Source of the DNA: Rhodospirillales bacterium
Lineage (GTDB): Bacteria > Pseudomonadota > Alphaproteobacteria > Acetobacterales > Acetobacteraceae
Direction of reading: 5' to 3'
DNA: 9,107 bases
Assembly (NCBI GenBank): GCA_025350425.1
Contig: JANXXW010000248.1
Span: forward strand, 1-9,107
Part shown: in pieces, positions 1 to 6,782 of the stretch
Layout of the letters: each line of letters starts with the position of its first letter
Numbering within the stretch: the stretch's first letter is position 1
Notes under the pieces: generated by a model
What the model was told of the DNA's origin: nothing
Seen by the model: the letters and a program-made list of their open reading frames with translations, nothing else
The model's database searches: none
Made by a program: the position numbers and the translations under genes

Positions 1-693
1 GGCCCCGCCCAGCCACGCCAAAGCGGGGATGCGCGCGGCCATCGCGGCCGGCAGGTGGGCAGCGCCCGACACGGCGTAGGGCGAGCCCAGGCCAGCCGAG
101 AGCGCGGCCACCGCCACCTTCGGGTCGAGCCCGGTCAGCGCCACCGTGGCGCCGCGTTCCGGCGCCGGCAGGACCTTGATGGTGATCTCGGTCATCACCG
201 CCAGCGTGCCGTGGCTGCCGGTCAGCAGTTTGCAGATGTCGAGCCCGGTGACGTTCTTCAGCACCCGGCCGCCGGCCCGAATGACCTCGCCGGTGCCGTT
301 GACCGCGCGCACGCCCATCACATGGTCGCGCATCGCTCCCCAGGCCACGCGGCGCGGGCCGGACAGGTTGGTCGCGGTCACGCCGCCGATGGTCTGCTGA
401 CCGGTGGAGCCCAGCAGCGCCGAGAAATCCGGTGGTTCGGCAATGATGTGCTGGCCGTTGCGCGCCACCTCCGCCTCGATCTCGACCAGCGGGGTGCCGG
501 CGCGGGCCGACAGGATCAACTCCTTCGGCGCCGAAAGCGTGATGCCGGTCAGCGCCGCCGTGGACAGATTGCGGGCCGCCTGCACCGGGCGGAGCATCCC
601 GAGCTTGGTGCCGTTGCCGCGCACCAGGATCGGGTCGGACGCATGGCGCAGGATGTCGGCGATCTCAGCTTCATCGCGCGGCGTCTCGCTCAT
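1..693 (-). CDS. glcE: Glycolate oxidase FAD-binding subunit GlcE, partial (C-terminus off the left edge)
   Basis: Second FAD-binding subunit of the membrane-associated glycolate oxidase (GlcDEF), which oxidises glycolate to glyoxylate and passes electrons to the respiratory chain. The frame is open from ATG at 693 to base 1 (231 codons read), so the stop lies outside the window. Visible features of the FAD_binding_4 fold are RGNGTK (residues 25-30), the EPPDF segment (86-90), TIGGVTATNLSGPRR (101-115) and KNVTGLDICKLLTGSHGTL (146-164), the classic GlcE pattern of a K-N-V-x-G-x-D motif followed by a G-S-x-G-T-L motif. The start overlaps the glcD stop as ATGA, and GGAG lies 7 nt upstream inside glcD, so translation is probably coupled. 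E. coli GlcE is about 350 residues, so about a third is missing. By analogy with other glc operons glcF, the iron-sulphur subunit, should follow to the left; this is inference. Confidence 0.93.
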   Translation of the reverse strand, partial: MSETPRDEAEIADILRHASDPILVRGNGTKLGMLRPVQAARNLSTAALTGITLSAPKELILSARAGTPLVEIEAEVARNGQHIIAEPPDFSALLGSTGQQTIGGVTATNLSGPRRVAWGAMRDHVMGVRAVNGTGEVIRAGGRVLKNVTGLDICKLLTGSHGTLAVMTEITIKVLPAPERGATVALTGLDPKVAVAALSAGLGSPYAVSGAAHLPAAMAARIPALAWLGGA

Positions 694-2117
694 GCGGTCT
701 CCAACAGGGGGAACACTTTGTTGGGGTTCAGCAGCCAGTCGGGGTCAAAGGCGGATTTGATACGGCGCTGCTGGTTCAGCTCCGTCTCGTTGAACTGCAC
801 GTTCATGAGGTCGCGCTTTTCCACTCCCACGCCATGCTCGCCGGTCAGGCAGCCGCCGACCTCCACGCACAGCCGCAGGATATCGGCGCCGAACACCTCG
901 GCGCGATGGAAGCTGTCCGGGTCGTTGGCGTCGAACATGATGAGCGGATGGAGATTGCCGTCGCCGGCATGGAAGATGTTGGCGACCTTGAGGCCGCACG
1001 CATCGCTCATTTCATGGATGCGGCGCAGCACGAACGGCAGTTGGCTTGTGGGGATGGTGCCATCCATACAGAGGTAATCGGGGCTGATCCGGCCCACCGC
1101 ACCAAACGCGCCCTTGCGGCCCTTCCAGATCGCCGCCGATTCCTCGACCGTCTCAGACACCTTCAGGCTGATCGGATCGAAGTCGCGGCAGATTGCGCTG
1201 ATGCGGCCCAGCAGGTCGTTCTGTTCCTCGACGCTGCCCTCGACTTCGATGATGAGCAACGCCTCGGCGTCCAGGGGATAGCCGGCATGGGCGAACGCCT
1301 CGCAGGCGTGGATCGCCGGTTTGTCCATGAATTCAAGGGCAACCGGGATGATGCCGGAGGAGATGATCGCGTCGACGCAGGCGCCCGCCACCTCGTTGGA
1401 ATGGAACGCCGCCAGCATGGCACGCGCGCCTTCCGGCCCGCGCAGGATCCGCACGGTCACTTCGGTCACGATCACCAACTGGCCCTCGCTCCCGGTGAGC
1501 AGGCCGAGCCAGTCGTAACCCGCCGCATCCAGATGGGCGCCGCCGATTTCAAGGATTTCGCCCTCGATCGTGACCACCTTCAAGCCCAGCAGGTTGTTCG
1601 CCGTCACCCCGTAGCGCAGGCAATGCGCGCCACCGGAGTTCATGTTCACGTTGCCGCCGATCATGCAGGCCAGTTGGCTCGATGGGTCAGGGGCATAGAA
1701 GAAGCCCTGGGCGCGCACCGCGTCGGTGATGCCGATGTTCGTGACCCCGGCCTGCACCACGGCGCATCGGTCGCCATAATTTATGTCGAGAATCTGATTC
1801 ATCCGCATCATGCCGACCACGACCGCGTCTTCCATCGGCAAAGTGCCGCCAGAAAGGCTCGTTCCGGCCCCGCGCGGCACGATTCTGACGCCCTCGCGGT
1901 GCAAAAAAGCGAGGATTTCTGCGACTTCCTCGGTCGTTTCCGGCAGCACCACGGCCATCGGAACCTGACGGTAGGCGGATAATCCGTCTGTCTCATACGG
2001 TTTCAACCGCAACGGCTCGGAGATCACGCCGCTTTCGCGCACCAACTTGCGTAACCCAGCCACAACCGCATCGCGCTTGGCGAGGATTTCAGACTTTGGC
2101 ACCGGCTGCGCGATCAT
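690..2117 (-). CDS. glcD: Glycolate oxidase subunit GlcD (FAD-linked oxidase)
   Basis: Catalytic flavin subunit of glycolate oxidase, 475 residues (E. coli GlcD is 499). The FAD_binding_4 domain spans about residues 54-193: the phosphate-binding loop PRGAGTSLSGG is at 81-91 and SGGAHCLRYGVTANN at 161-175. The FAD-oxidase C-terminal domain follows, with HAGDGNLHP at 383-391 and GEHGVGVEK at 426-434, which supply active-site and metal-coordinating histidines in this family. The frame extends upstream to 2171, but ATG at 2117 is chosen because GGAGAG stands about 8 nt before it and the protein begins as homologues do. It shares an ATGA overlap with glcE. D-lactate dehydrogenase belongs to the same superfamily; the adjacent glcE makes the glycolate enzyme the better call. 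No glcC-type regulator is visible, and the promoter must lie in 2118-2253 or further upstream. Confidence 0.93.
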   Translation of the reverse strand: MIAQPVPKSEILAKRDAVVAGLRKLVRESGVISEPLRLKPYETDGLSAYRQVPMAVVLPETTEEVAEILAFLHREGVRIVPRGAGTSLSGGTLPMEDAVVVGMMRMNQILDINYGDRCAVVQAGVTNIGITDAVRAQGFFYAPDPSSQLACMIGGNVNMNSGGAHCLRYGVTANNLLGLKVVTIEGEILEIGGAHLDAAGYDWLGLLTGSEGQLVIVTEVTVRILRGPEGARAMLAAFHSNEVAGACVDAIISSGIIPVALEFMDKPAIHACEAFAHAGYPLDAEALLIIEVEGSVEEQNDLLGRISAICRDFDPISLKVSETVEESAAIWKGRKGAFGAVGRISPDYLCMDGTIPTSQLPFVLRRIHEMSDACGLKVANIFHAGDGNLHPLIMFDANDPDSFHRAEVFGADILRLCVEVGGCLTGEHGVGVEKRDLMNVQFNETELNQQRRIKSAFDPDWLLNPNKVFPLLETA

Positions 2118-2180
2118 TCTTCTCTCCGTCCCATAGAGATAGGGATGTGGCATATCTACAGCGCCACACAAGACATGAAA

Positions 2181-2208
2181 CCGCCCCGAACGCGGTGTTT
2201 CGGGGCGG
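2181..2208 (-). terminator. Hairpin downstream of rpmJ, probable intrinsic terminator
   Basis: A perfect 10-bp inverted repeat (CCGCCCCGAA / TTCGGGGCGG) encloses an 8-nt loop. Read on the minus strand it is followed only by TTTC, so the U-tract is weak. It lies between rpmJ and glcD, 64 nt before the glcD start, and probably ends rpmJ transcription so that glcD is transcribed separately. Confidence 0.6.
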
Positions 2209-2226
2209 GAGGGCCGGTTCAGAAGC

Positions 2227-2247
2227 GCGCGGACATGATGTCCGCGC
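2227..2247. repeat. Perfect 21-bp palindrome just after the rpmJ stop
   Basis: The 10-bp arms GCGCGGACAT and ATGTCCGCGC surround a single G. It begins 6 nt past the rpmJ stop codon on the minus strand. As RNA it would fold into an 8- to 9-bp stem with a tiny loop, without a proper T-tract after it. It could be a first terminator or 3'-end-stabilising hairpin for rpmJ, or a symmetric protein-binding site upstream of glcD. The sequence alone does not decide. Confidence 0.5.
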
Positions 2248-2253
2248 CGGCAA

Positions 2254-2379
2254 TCAGCCCTGGCGGGCCTTCATGCGCGGGTTCTTCTTGTTGATGACGT
2301 AGACGCGCCCGTGGCGGCGCACCACGCGACAATTCTTGTCGCGGGTCTTCGCCGATTTGAGGCTGTTGCGGATCTTCAT
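2254..2379 (-). CDS. rpmJ: 50S ribosomal protein L36 (zinc-free, YkgO-like type)
   Basis: A 41-residue, strongly basic protein beginning MKIRNSLKSAKTRDKNC and ending NKKNPRMKARQG, the end typical of alphaproteobacterial L36. L36 is the smallest large-subunit protein and binds 23S rRNA in late 50S assembly. Only one cysteine is present (Cys17). The other three zinc ligands of the classical C+ form are replaced, and there is a three-residue insertion near the N-terminus, as in the C-minus paralogue YkgO. The gene is too short for usual ORF cut-offs. A weak AAGG lies 9 nt before the ATG. It has its own promoter at 2432-2458 and two hairpins after its stop, so it looks monocistronic. Confidence 0.96.
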   Translation of the reverse strand: MKIRNSLKSAKTRDKNCRVVRRHGRVYVINKKNPRMKARQG

Positions 2380-2431
2380 GGAGGCAAGCCTTGTGGAATG
2401 GGCGCCGAGCACCCGGGAACAAGGCAGGCGT

Positions 2432-2458
2432 GGTATAGGCGCCCCCCCAATGTGTCAA
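2432..2458 (-). promoter_or_regulatory. Sigma-70-type promoter for rpmJ
   Basis: On the minus strand a perfect TTGACA -35 box (2453-2458) is followed after 15 nt by TATACC (2432-2437). If TACCAC is taken as the -10 box the spacing is 17 nt. The spacer contains a run of seven G. The -10 box lies about 53 nt upstream of the rpmJ start codon. A consensus -35 in a GC-rich genome, just outside a ribosomal protein gene, is good evidence; the exact -10 box is uncertain. Confidence 0.7.
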
Positions 2459-2491
2459 GCCAAGTGGGGCCACAACACCCCCGGCTGCACC

Positions 2492-2953
2492 CTATTCGGA
2501 CGGATGCTTGTGGATCGGGTCCACCCAATGCACCGTCTCAGGCCGCTCCACGCCGGCGATGTCGAGGTTGACCACGACCGCTTCGTTGTCGCTGCGCACC
2601 AGCACACATTCCAGCGTCTCATCGGTGGAGGCGTTGATCTCCTGGTGCGGCACGTAAGGCGGGATGAAGATGAAATCGCCCGGCCCGGCCTCGGCGGTGA
2701 ATTCCAGCGCCTCGCCCCAGCGCATTCGCGCGCGCCCGCGCAGCACGTAGATCACGCTCTCCAGCGCGCCATGATGATGCGCGCCGGTCTTGGCGTCGGG
2801 ATGGATATGCACCGTGCCGGCCCATAATTTCTGCGCCCCGACGCGGGCGAAGTTGATCGCCGCCGCGCGGTTCATCCCCGGCGTCTGCGGCGTGTTGGTG
2901 TCGAGCTGATCGCCCGGCACCACACGCACGCCATTCTCCCGCCAATCCGTCAT
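2492..2953 (-). CDS. Small single-domain cupin protein, function unknown
   Basis: A 153-residue cytoplasmic protein with one cupin_2 barrel. Cupin motif 1 is GAHHHGALESVIYVLRG (residues 57-73), with His59, His61 and Glu65 as likely metal ligands. Motif 2 is PGDFIFIPPYVPHQEIN (91-107), with His103 as the fourth ligand. All four ligands are present, so metal binding is expected. Such small cupins include dioxygenases, isomerases and sugar- or ligand-binding proteins, and I cannot pick one. GGGGAGGT lies just before the ATG. The gene follows the aminotransferase by 26 nt on the same strand, so it is probably the last gene of that operon. The C-terminal tail (HWVDPIHKHPSE) is His-rich and may be an extra metal or substrate contact (inference). 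Confidence 0.85.
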   Translation of the reverse strand: MTDWRENGVRVVPGDQLDTNTPQTPGMNRAAAINFARVGAQKLWAGTVHIHPDAKTGAHHHGALESVIYVLRGRARMRWGEALEFTAEAGPGDFIFIPPYVPHQEINASTDETLECVLVRSDNEAVVVNLDIAGVERPETVHWVDPIHKHPSE

Positions 2954-2979
2954 ACCGACCTCCCCGGTTCCCCGCTGGC

Positions 2980-4059
2980 TCAGTTCAGCAACGGAACCGG
3001 CGCCAGCCAGCCATGCGGATCGGGCGCCGCGCCGTACTGGATTGAGGTGATGGCCTCATACAACCGCTCCGTCACCTTGCCCGCCCGGCCATCGGCCACC
3101 TGGAACCGCTCCCCGCGATAGCCGACCATTCCCACCGGCGAGACCACGGCCGCTGTGCCGGTGCCCCACATCTCCTCCAGCGTGCCATCCCGCACGGATG
3201 CGACCAGTTCTTCGATCGAGATTGGCTTTTCCACCACGTCGAGACCCCAATCCCGCATCAGCGTGAGCGCCGAGTCACGCGTGACCCCAGCCAGGATCGT
3301 GCCTCCCAGCGGCGGGGTGCGAACCTGGCCGCCGATCTTGACCATCAGGTTCATCGTGCCGACCTCCTCCAGCCATCGCCGCTCCACGCCATCGAGCCAC
3401 AACACCTGGGTGAAGCCAGCCTTCTTCGCGTGCTCCGCCGCCATCAGGCTAGCGGCATAATTCGCCGGAGTTTTCGCCGCCCCAAGCCCGCCGGGCGACG
3501 CGCGGGTGAACTCCTCGGTCGCGAGCAGGCTCACCGGCTCGTTCCCCTCGGCATAATAGGCGCCAACAGGTGAAAGAATTACGAAGTACAGATACGATTT
3601 CGCCGGCCGCACGCTGATGAACGCCTCGCTGGCGATGATCGTCGGACGCAGGTAGATCGCCGTGCCGCGCGCCGACGGAACCCAGGCCCGGTCCACGTCC
3701 ACCAGACGAAGGAAGGACTGCACGATCATGTCTGGGTCCATCGGCGGGATGCAGAGCTGTGCGGCGGAGCGGTTCACCCGCGCCGCATGAGCCTCCGGGC
3801 GGAACAGGCGAACCACCCCGTCATCGCCGCGAAACCCCTTCAGCCCGTCAAAGATCGCCTGCCCGTAATGCAGCATCGAGGTCGCGGGCGAGAGGTCGAA
3901 ATTGCCATACGGAACGATGCGCGGATCGTGCCAGCCCTGTCCCTCATGATACTCCATAACGAACATGTGGTCGGTGAAGGCGGTGCCGAAGCTGCTCTTC
4001 ACGTCGGTCGGGATCGGCTTGAAGTTGCTGGTAAGCTGGATGCTGATCGGATGTGTCAT
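2980..4059 (-). CDS. ilvE: Branched-chain amino acid aminotransferase (fold type IV PLP enzyme)
   Basis: A 359-residue aminotransferase class IV protein, the usual size for the longer BCAT subgroup. It interconverts Leu, Ile and Val with their 2-oxo acids using 2-oxoglutarate/glutamate, in the cytoplasm. Landmarks are SMLHYGQAIFDGLKGFR (61-77), YLRPT (136-140), the PLP-binding lysine in GGLGAAKTPANYAASL (Lys196), the EEVGTMN motif (231-237) and the GGTILAGVTRDS phosphate-binding loop (252-263). Two loops differ from the common form: TPANY replaces the usual x-GGNY after the lysine, and ILAGVTRDS replaces ILPGVTRDS. The same frame stays open to 4800, but that part lies over the amidohydrolase. 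ATG at 4059 is chosen because AAGGAG stands 6 nt upstream, directly after the amidohydrolase stop, and the protein aligns from there. The 11-nt gap indicates coupled translation. Confidence 0.92.
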   Translation of the reverse strand: MTHPISIQLTSNFKPIPTDVKSSFGTAFTDHMFVMEYHEGQGWHDPRIVPYGNFDLSPATSMLHYGQAIFDGLKGFRGDDGVVRLFRPEAHAARVNRSAAQLCIPPMDPDMIVQSFLRLVDVDRAWVPSARGTAIYLRPTIIASEAFISVRPAKSYLYFVILSPVGAYYAEGNEPVSLLATEEFTRASPGGLGAAKTPANYAASLMAAEHAKKAGFTQVLWLDGVERRWLEEVGTMNLMVKIGGQVRTPPLGGTILAGVTRDSALTLMRDWGLDVVEKPISIEELVASVRDGTLEEMWGTGTAAVVSPVGMVGYRGERFQVADGRAGKVTERLYEAITSIQYGAAPDPHGWLAPVPLLN

Positions 4060-4070
4060 GCGCGTCTCCT

Positions 4071-5273
4071 TCAAGCCACTTCGGCGCCAAGCTGGGTCTT
4101 GACCAGGCTGACCCAATAGGCAGATCCGAGCGGGATGACCGCATCGTTGAAATCGAATTTCGGTGTGTGAACGGTGTGGAAGCTGCCATCCGGCGCGGTG
4201 CCGTTGCCCAGGAACACGAACGCACCCGGCTTCTGCTCCATCATAAACGCGAAATCCTCGCCACCCGTGATCGGCGGCATGTTTGCCTCGATATCTGACT
4301 CCGGGACCACGCTCTGCGCAGCCTTCACCGCCACCCGCACCTGATCGGAGTCGTTGATCAGCGTCGGCGTGCCCCATTCCACGTGCGACTCGACCTCGCA
4401 GCCCTGCGCCATCGCCATCGCGTGCGCGAGTTCGACGATCCGGCGTTCCAGCACCTCGCGGACCTCCTTGTTGAAGCAGCGCACGGTGCCGCCGACATAG
4501 ATGGTGGCCGGCATCACGTTGAGGCTCTGCATGTCGCCGCCCGCCACGTGGCCGATGCTGATCACCGCCGTCTCGCGCGGGGCGATGTTGCGGCTGACGA
4601 TGGTCTGCAACGCCAATACGTACTGCGCCATCGCCACTGTGATGTCCGACGCCAGATGCGGGCTGCTGCCGCCGTGGCCGCCATTGCCCTTGAAGATGGT
4701 CCAGAACCGGCCCGACGCGGCCAGCATCGGGCCGTCGCAGGTGTAGAACCGGCCCACCGGCATGCCCGGCCCGCAATGCATCCCATAGATCGACTCGCAC
4801 GGGAAACGATCGAACAGCCCGTCCGCCAGCATGGCGACCGCGCCGCCGCGACCTTCCTCGGCGGGCTGGAAGATCAGTTGCACGGTGCCGCCGAAATCCG
4901 GGTTTTCGGCGAGGTAGCGCGCGGCCCCCAATAGCATCGTGGTGTGTCCGTCATGCCCGCATGCGTGCATCTTGCCAGGGTTCAGCGAGGCATAGGGCAA
5001 CCCGGTCTGCTCGACGATCGCCAACGCATCCATGTCCGCCCGCAGACCGATCGCGTGATTACCCGGACGCTTGCCCCGGATGGTGCCGACCACGCCGGTC
5101 TTGCCGACGCCCTCGGTAACCTCGATCCCCCATTCCCGCAGCTTGCCCGCGACCAGTGCCGCCGTTCGGGTCTCTTCCATCCCCAGTTCGGGATGGGCGT
5201 GGATGTCCTGGCGGAGGACGGTGAGTTCGGGATGAAACACGCGGATGGCGTCGATCACCTGTTGGTCGATCAT
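4071..5273 (-). CDS. M20-family amidohydrolase (hippurate/IAA-amino acid hydrolase type)
   Basis: A 400-residue zinc-dependent amidohydrolase of peptidase family M20D, which cleaves the amide bond of N-acyl amino acids such as hippurate, N-acetyl or auxin conjugates. Visible are RADMDAL (78-84), the metal site HACGHDGH (103-110, with Cys105 and His107), QPAEE (136-140), YGMHCGPGMPVG (163-174, with His166), the lid/dimerisation segment KGNGGHGGSSPH (195-206), TGGEDFAFM (336-344) and the C-terminal metal ligand region HTPKFDFNDA (369-378). All expected ligands are present. The upstream frame reaches 5336, but ATG at 5273 has AGGAG 5 nt before it. It is the first gene of a unit with the aminotransferase and the cupin. 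The pairing suggests release of a free amino acid that is then transaminated. The exact substrate cannot be read from the sequence. Confidence 0.9.
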   Translation of the reverse strand: MIDQQVIDAIRVFHPELTVLRQDIHAHPELGMEETRTAALVAGKLREWGIEVTEGVGKTGVVGTIRGKRPGNHAIGLRADMDALAIVEQTGLPYASLNPGKMHACGHDGHTTMLLGAARYLAENPDFGGTVQLIFQPAEEGRGGAVAMLADGLFDRFPCESIYGMHCGPGMPVGRFYTCDGPMLAASGRFWTIFKGNGGHGGSSPHLASDITVAMAQYVLALQTIVSRNIAPRETAVISIGHVAGGDMQSLNVMPATIYVGGTVRCFNKEVREVLERRIVELAHAMAMAQGCEVESHVEWGTPTLINDSDQVRVAVKAAQSVVPESDIEANMPPITGGEDFAFMMEQKPGAFVFLGNGTAPDGSFHTVHTPKFDFNDAVIPLGSAYWVSLVKTQLGAEVA

Positions 5274-5292
5274 GGGGGCTCCTGGCGTTAGA

Positions 5293-5313
5293 CAAAACGA
5301 AGTTTCCGTTTTG
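5293..5313. promoter_or_regulatory. Dyad upstream of the amidohydrolase start, candidate operator
   Basis: Perfect 7-bp arms CAAAACG and CGTTTTG are separated by 7 nt, centred about 30 bp before the amidohydrolase ATG and just upstream of its ribosome binding site. A weak promoter-like pair on the minus strand (TTGCGC at the terminator T-tract, then CAAAAC after 17 nt) would place the dyad at the -10 region. This position suits a repressor site or an mRNA leader hairpin. Evidence is symmetry and location only. Confidence 0.35.
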
Positions 5314-5342
5314 ATCCCTGGTCCTATTCCGCGCAAAAAGCA

Positions 5343-5376
5343 AAACCCCCGCGCCGGTTTCCCGGCGCGGGGGTTT
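5343..5376 (-). terminator. Strong intrinsic terminator of the porin gene
   Basis: A 15-bp perfect stem, of which 12 bp are the GC-rich core (CCCCCGCGCCGG and its complement). On the minus strand it has a GAAA tetraloop and is followed by TTTTGCTTTTTG. It sits 35 nt after the porin stop and isolates the porin from the amidohydrolase operon. Confidence 0.9.
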
Positions 5377-5378
5377 GG

Positions 5379-5411
5379 TAGGCTAGAGTTAGGCTGAGGC
5401 TAGGCCGAGAT
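5379..5411. repeat. Three-copy 11-bp tandem repeat after the porin stop
   Basis: On the plus strand three successive units read TAGGCTAGAGT, TAGGCTGAGGC and TAGGCCGAGAT, exactly 11 bp apart. The last unit touches the porin stop codon and the first lies 2 bp from the terminator stem. It occupies the whole 3' untranslated stretch before the hairpin. Confidence 0.7.
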
Positions 5412-6544
5412 TACTGGAGAACGATCTCGACGCGGCGGTTCTGCGGCTCGCGCACGCCCGGGCCGGTCGGCACGAGCAGATGCGTGTCGCCGAACGCCTG
5501 GATGGCGATGGCAGCGCGCGGCACGCCGTCACGAACCAGTTCGGCGGCCACGGTCTCGGCGCGACGGAGCGACAGACCCTGGTTGTACTTCGGAGTGCCG
5601 GAGGTGTCGGTGTTACCCGAAACCTGGATCTTCGTGTAGGAAGTCCGGGTCGAGGCCTGGGCCGCTTCCGCTACGATCTGGCGGGCACGGGCAGTCAGGT
5701 CAGCGCGGTCCCAATCGAAGAATACGAGGTATGTGCGAGCGGCCGGAGCGGGCGCGGGCACCACGACGGCGGGAGCCGGGGGCGGGGGTGTCGGGGCGTT
5801 GAAGGCGTAACGGACGCCAACCAGGCCAGCGACGTTAAACTGCGTGCCAAGTTGCACGCTGCCAAGTTGCCGGGGACCAGCCGCGGTCAGGAAACCGTCG
5901 CCGTGGAAGGTTTCCTTGTTTGTCTGCACATTGAAGCGAGCGTCAGCAGTCAGCGACAGGCCAGGGACGCCAGCGATCGGGAACGCTGCACCGAGGATCG
6001 CCTGGGCGGCAAGGCTGCCGTGGGCGCCCTTGTAGAGGTTCAGGTTTGGAGCGCCCGCGCCGTTGGCCGGGTAGAGTTTAGCGTTTTCTTGCGAGCTTAC
6101 TTCATATCCAACGCCGACGCCGACATACGGATACATGAAGCCCAGACCGACATCGAAATCATACAGGGCGTTCAACATCGCGCCGTAGGTCTGGATGTCA
6201 CCACCACCAGCAACACCCTGAGAGTTTGTGCCGTTGTTGGTCTTGATCTTGTAGTGGTTCTTGATGAAGTTGCCTTCGACTTCAAGACGCAGACCGTTGC
6301 CCAGGCCGTAACCCAGCGCCAGGTTGCCGGTATACCCGCCGCGGCTATCGGTCTTCAGACCGGTTGTGCCGTTGCTGTTGGTCGAAAGCGCACGCGACCC
6401 AAGGGTCGCTCTGTTGATGTTGGTCTGCGTGAGATAGTCGAACCCGACCCCCGCGCCGAGATAAAGCCCGGTGACGGGCTGGGCCTTTACGGCAACCGGT
6501 GCGGCCAAGATGGTGGCCGCCAGCAGCACATTCCGGAGCTTCAT
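5411..6544 (-). CDS. OmpA-family outer membrane beta-barrel protein with peptidoglycan-binding domain
   Basis: A 377-residue outer membrane protein. Residues 1-21 form a signal peptide, with likely cleavage after VKA before QPVTG. Residues about 22-250 are a beta-barrel of alternating aromatic/Gly-rich strands with Asn/Gly/Thr-rich loops (for example 40-68 and 100-115). A Pro/Ala linker covers about 252-268. An OmpA C-terminal domain covers 269-377, with FFDWD, SGNTDTSG (309-316) and YNQGLSLRRAE (320-330). Asp313 and Arg328 match in spacing the Asp271/Arg286 pair that binds diaminopimelate in E. coli OmpA, so peptidoglycan anchoring is expected. AGGAG lies 9 nt before the ATG. The gene is monocistronic: selC lies upstream with a 238-nt gap, and a strong terminator follows. 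Which member of the OmpA/Omp25-like group it represents is not clear, so no symbol is given. Confidence 0.92.
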   Translation of the reverse strand: MKLRNVLLAATILAAPVAVKAQPVTGLYLGAGVGFDYLTQTNINRATLGSRALSTNSNGTTGLKTDSRGGYTGNLALGYGLGNGLRLEVEGNFIKNHYKIKTNNGTNSQGVAGGGDIQTYGAMLNALYDFDVGLGFMYPYVGVGVGYEVSSQENAKLYPANGAGAPNLNLYKGAHGSLAAQAILGAAFPIAGVPGLSLTADARFNVQTNKETFHGDGFLTAAGPRQLGSVQLGTQFNVAGLVGVRYAFNAPTPPPPAPAVVVPAPAPAARTYLVFFDWDRADLTARARQIVAEAAQASTRTSYTKIQVSGNTDTSGTPKYNQGLSLRRAETVAAELVRDGVPRAAIAIQAFGDTHLLVPTGPGVREPQNRRVEIVLQ

Positions 6545-6782
6545 AGTCCTACTCTCCTCGTTAACTCGTTGGCACCGCTGTAGCGGGCCGGCACCGGACG
6601 GATCAAAAACTGCCCGGCCGTTTCAGATGCAAACCTAGCTGCCAACGAAAGCTGAGAGAAGCGATGAATGGCCTGTTTGGAGCATCGTCGGCTTTTCAGC
6701 CGCACACTGTGGCGATTGAGCAACAACACCTGTGGCTATCACGAGACGGTGACAATTCACGTAACGAATTGCCGCATTCGAG
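6545..6782. other. Intergenic region between the porin gene and selC
   Basis: This 238-bp stretch is less GC-rich than the genes around it and must carry the porin promoter and leader. I see no convincing -35/-10 pair. Small inverted repeats are present: CAATTC/GAATTG (6753-6771, 7-nt spacer), just after the tRNA 3' end, and CGGCT/AGCCG with a 4-nt loop (6689-6702). Neither has the T-tract of an intrinsic terminator, so whether selC transcription ends here or reads into the porin is open. Confidence 0.4.

Noticed and set aside
55..1077. Plus-strand open frame (340 codons) over glcE and the end of glcD
   Set aside because: Arg/His/Gly-rich shadow of two recognised genes, with no ribosome binding site or domain.
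834..1982. Long plus-strand open frame (382 codons) over glcD
   Set aside because: It lies antisense to glcD, which has full family motifs. Its translation is rich in Ala, Arg, His and Asp with no recognisable domain, as expected of the complementary frame in GC-rich DNA.
4060..4800. Possible fusion: the aminotransferase frame stays open far upstream, making a 606-residue protein
   Set aside because: The extra part is the wrong frame of the amidohydrolase gene and is low-complexity. The aminotransferase has a good ribosome binding site and normal N-terminus at 4059.
5480..6583. Plus-strand open frame (367 codons) over the porin gene
   Set aside because: Antisense to a clear OmpA-family gene with signal peptide and domain; the translation shows no motif.
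6753..6771. CAATTC/GAATTG inverted repeat as a selC terminator
   Set aside because: The stem is only 6 bp and AT-rich, with no T-tract after it on the minus strand, so it does not qualify as a terminator.
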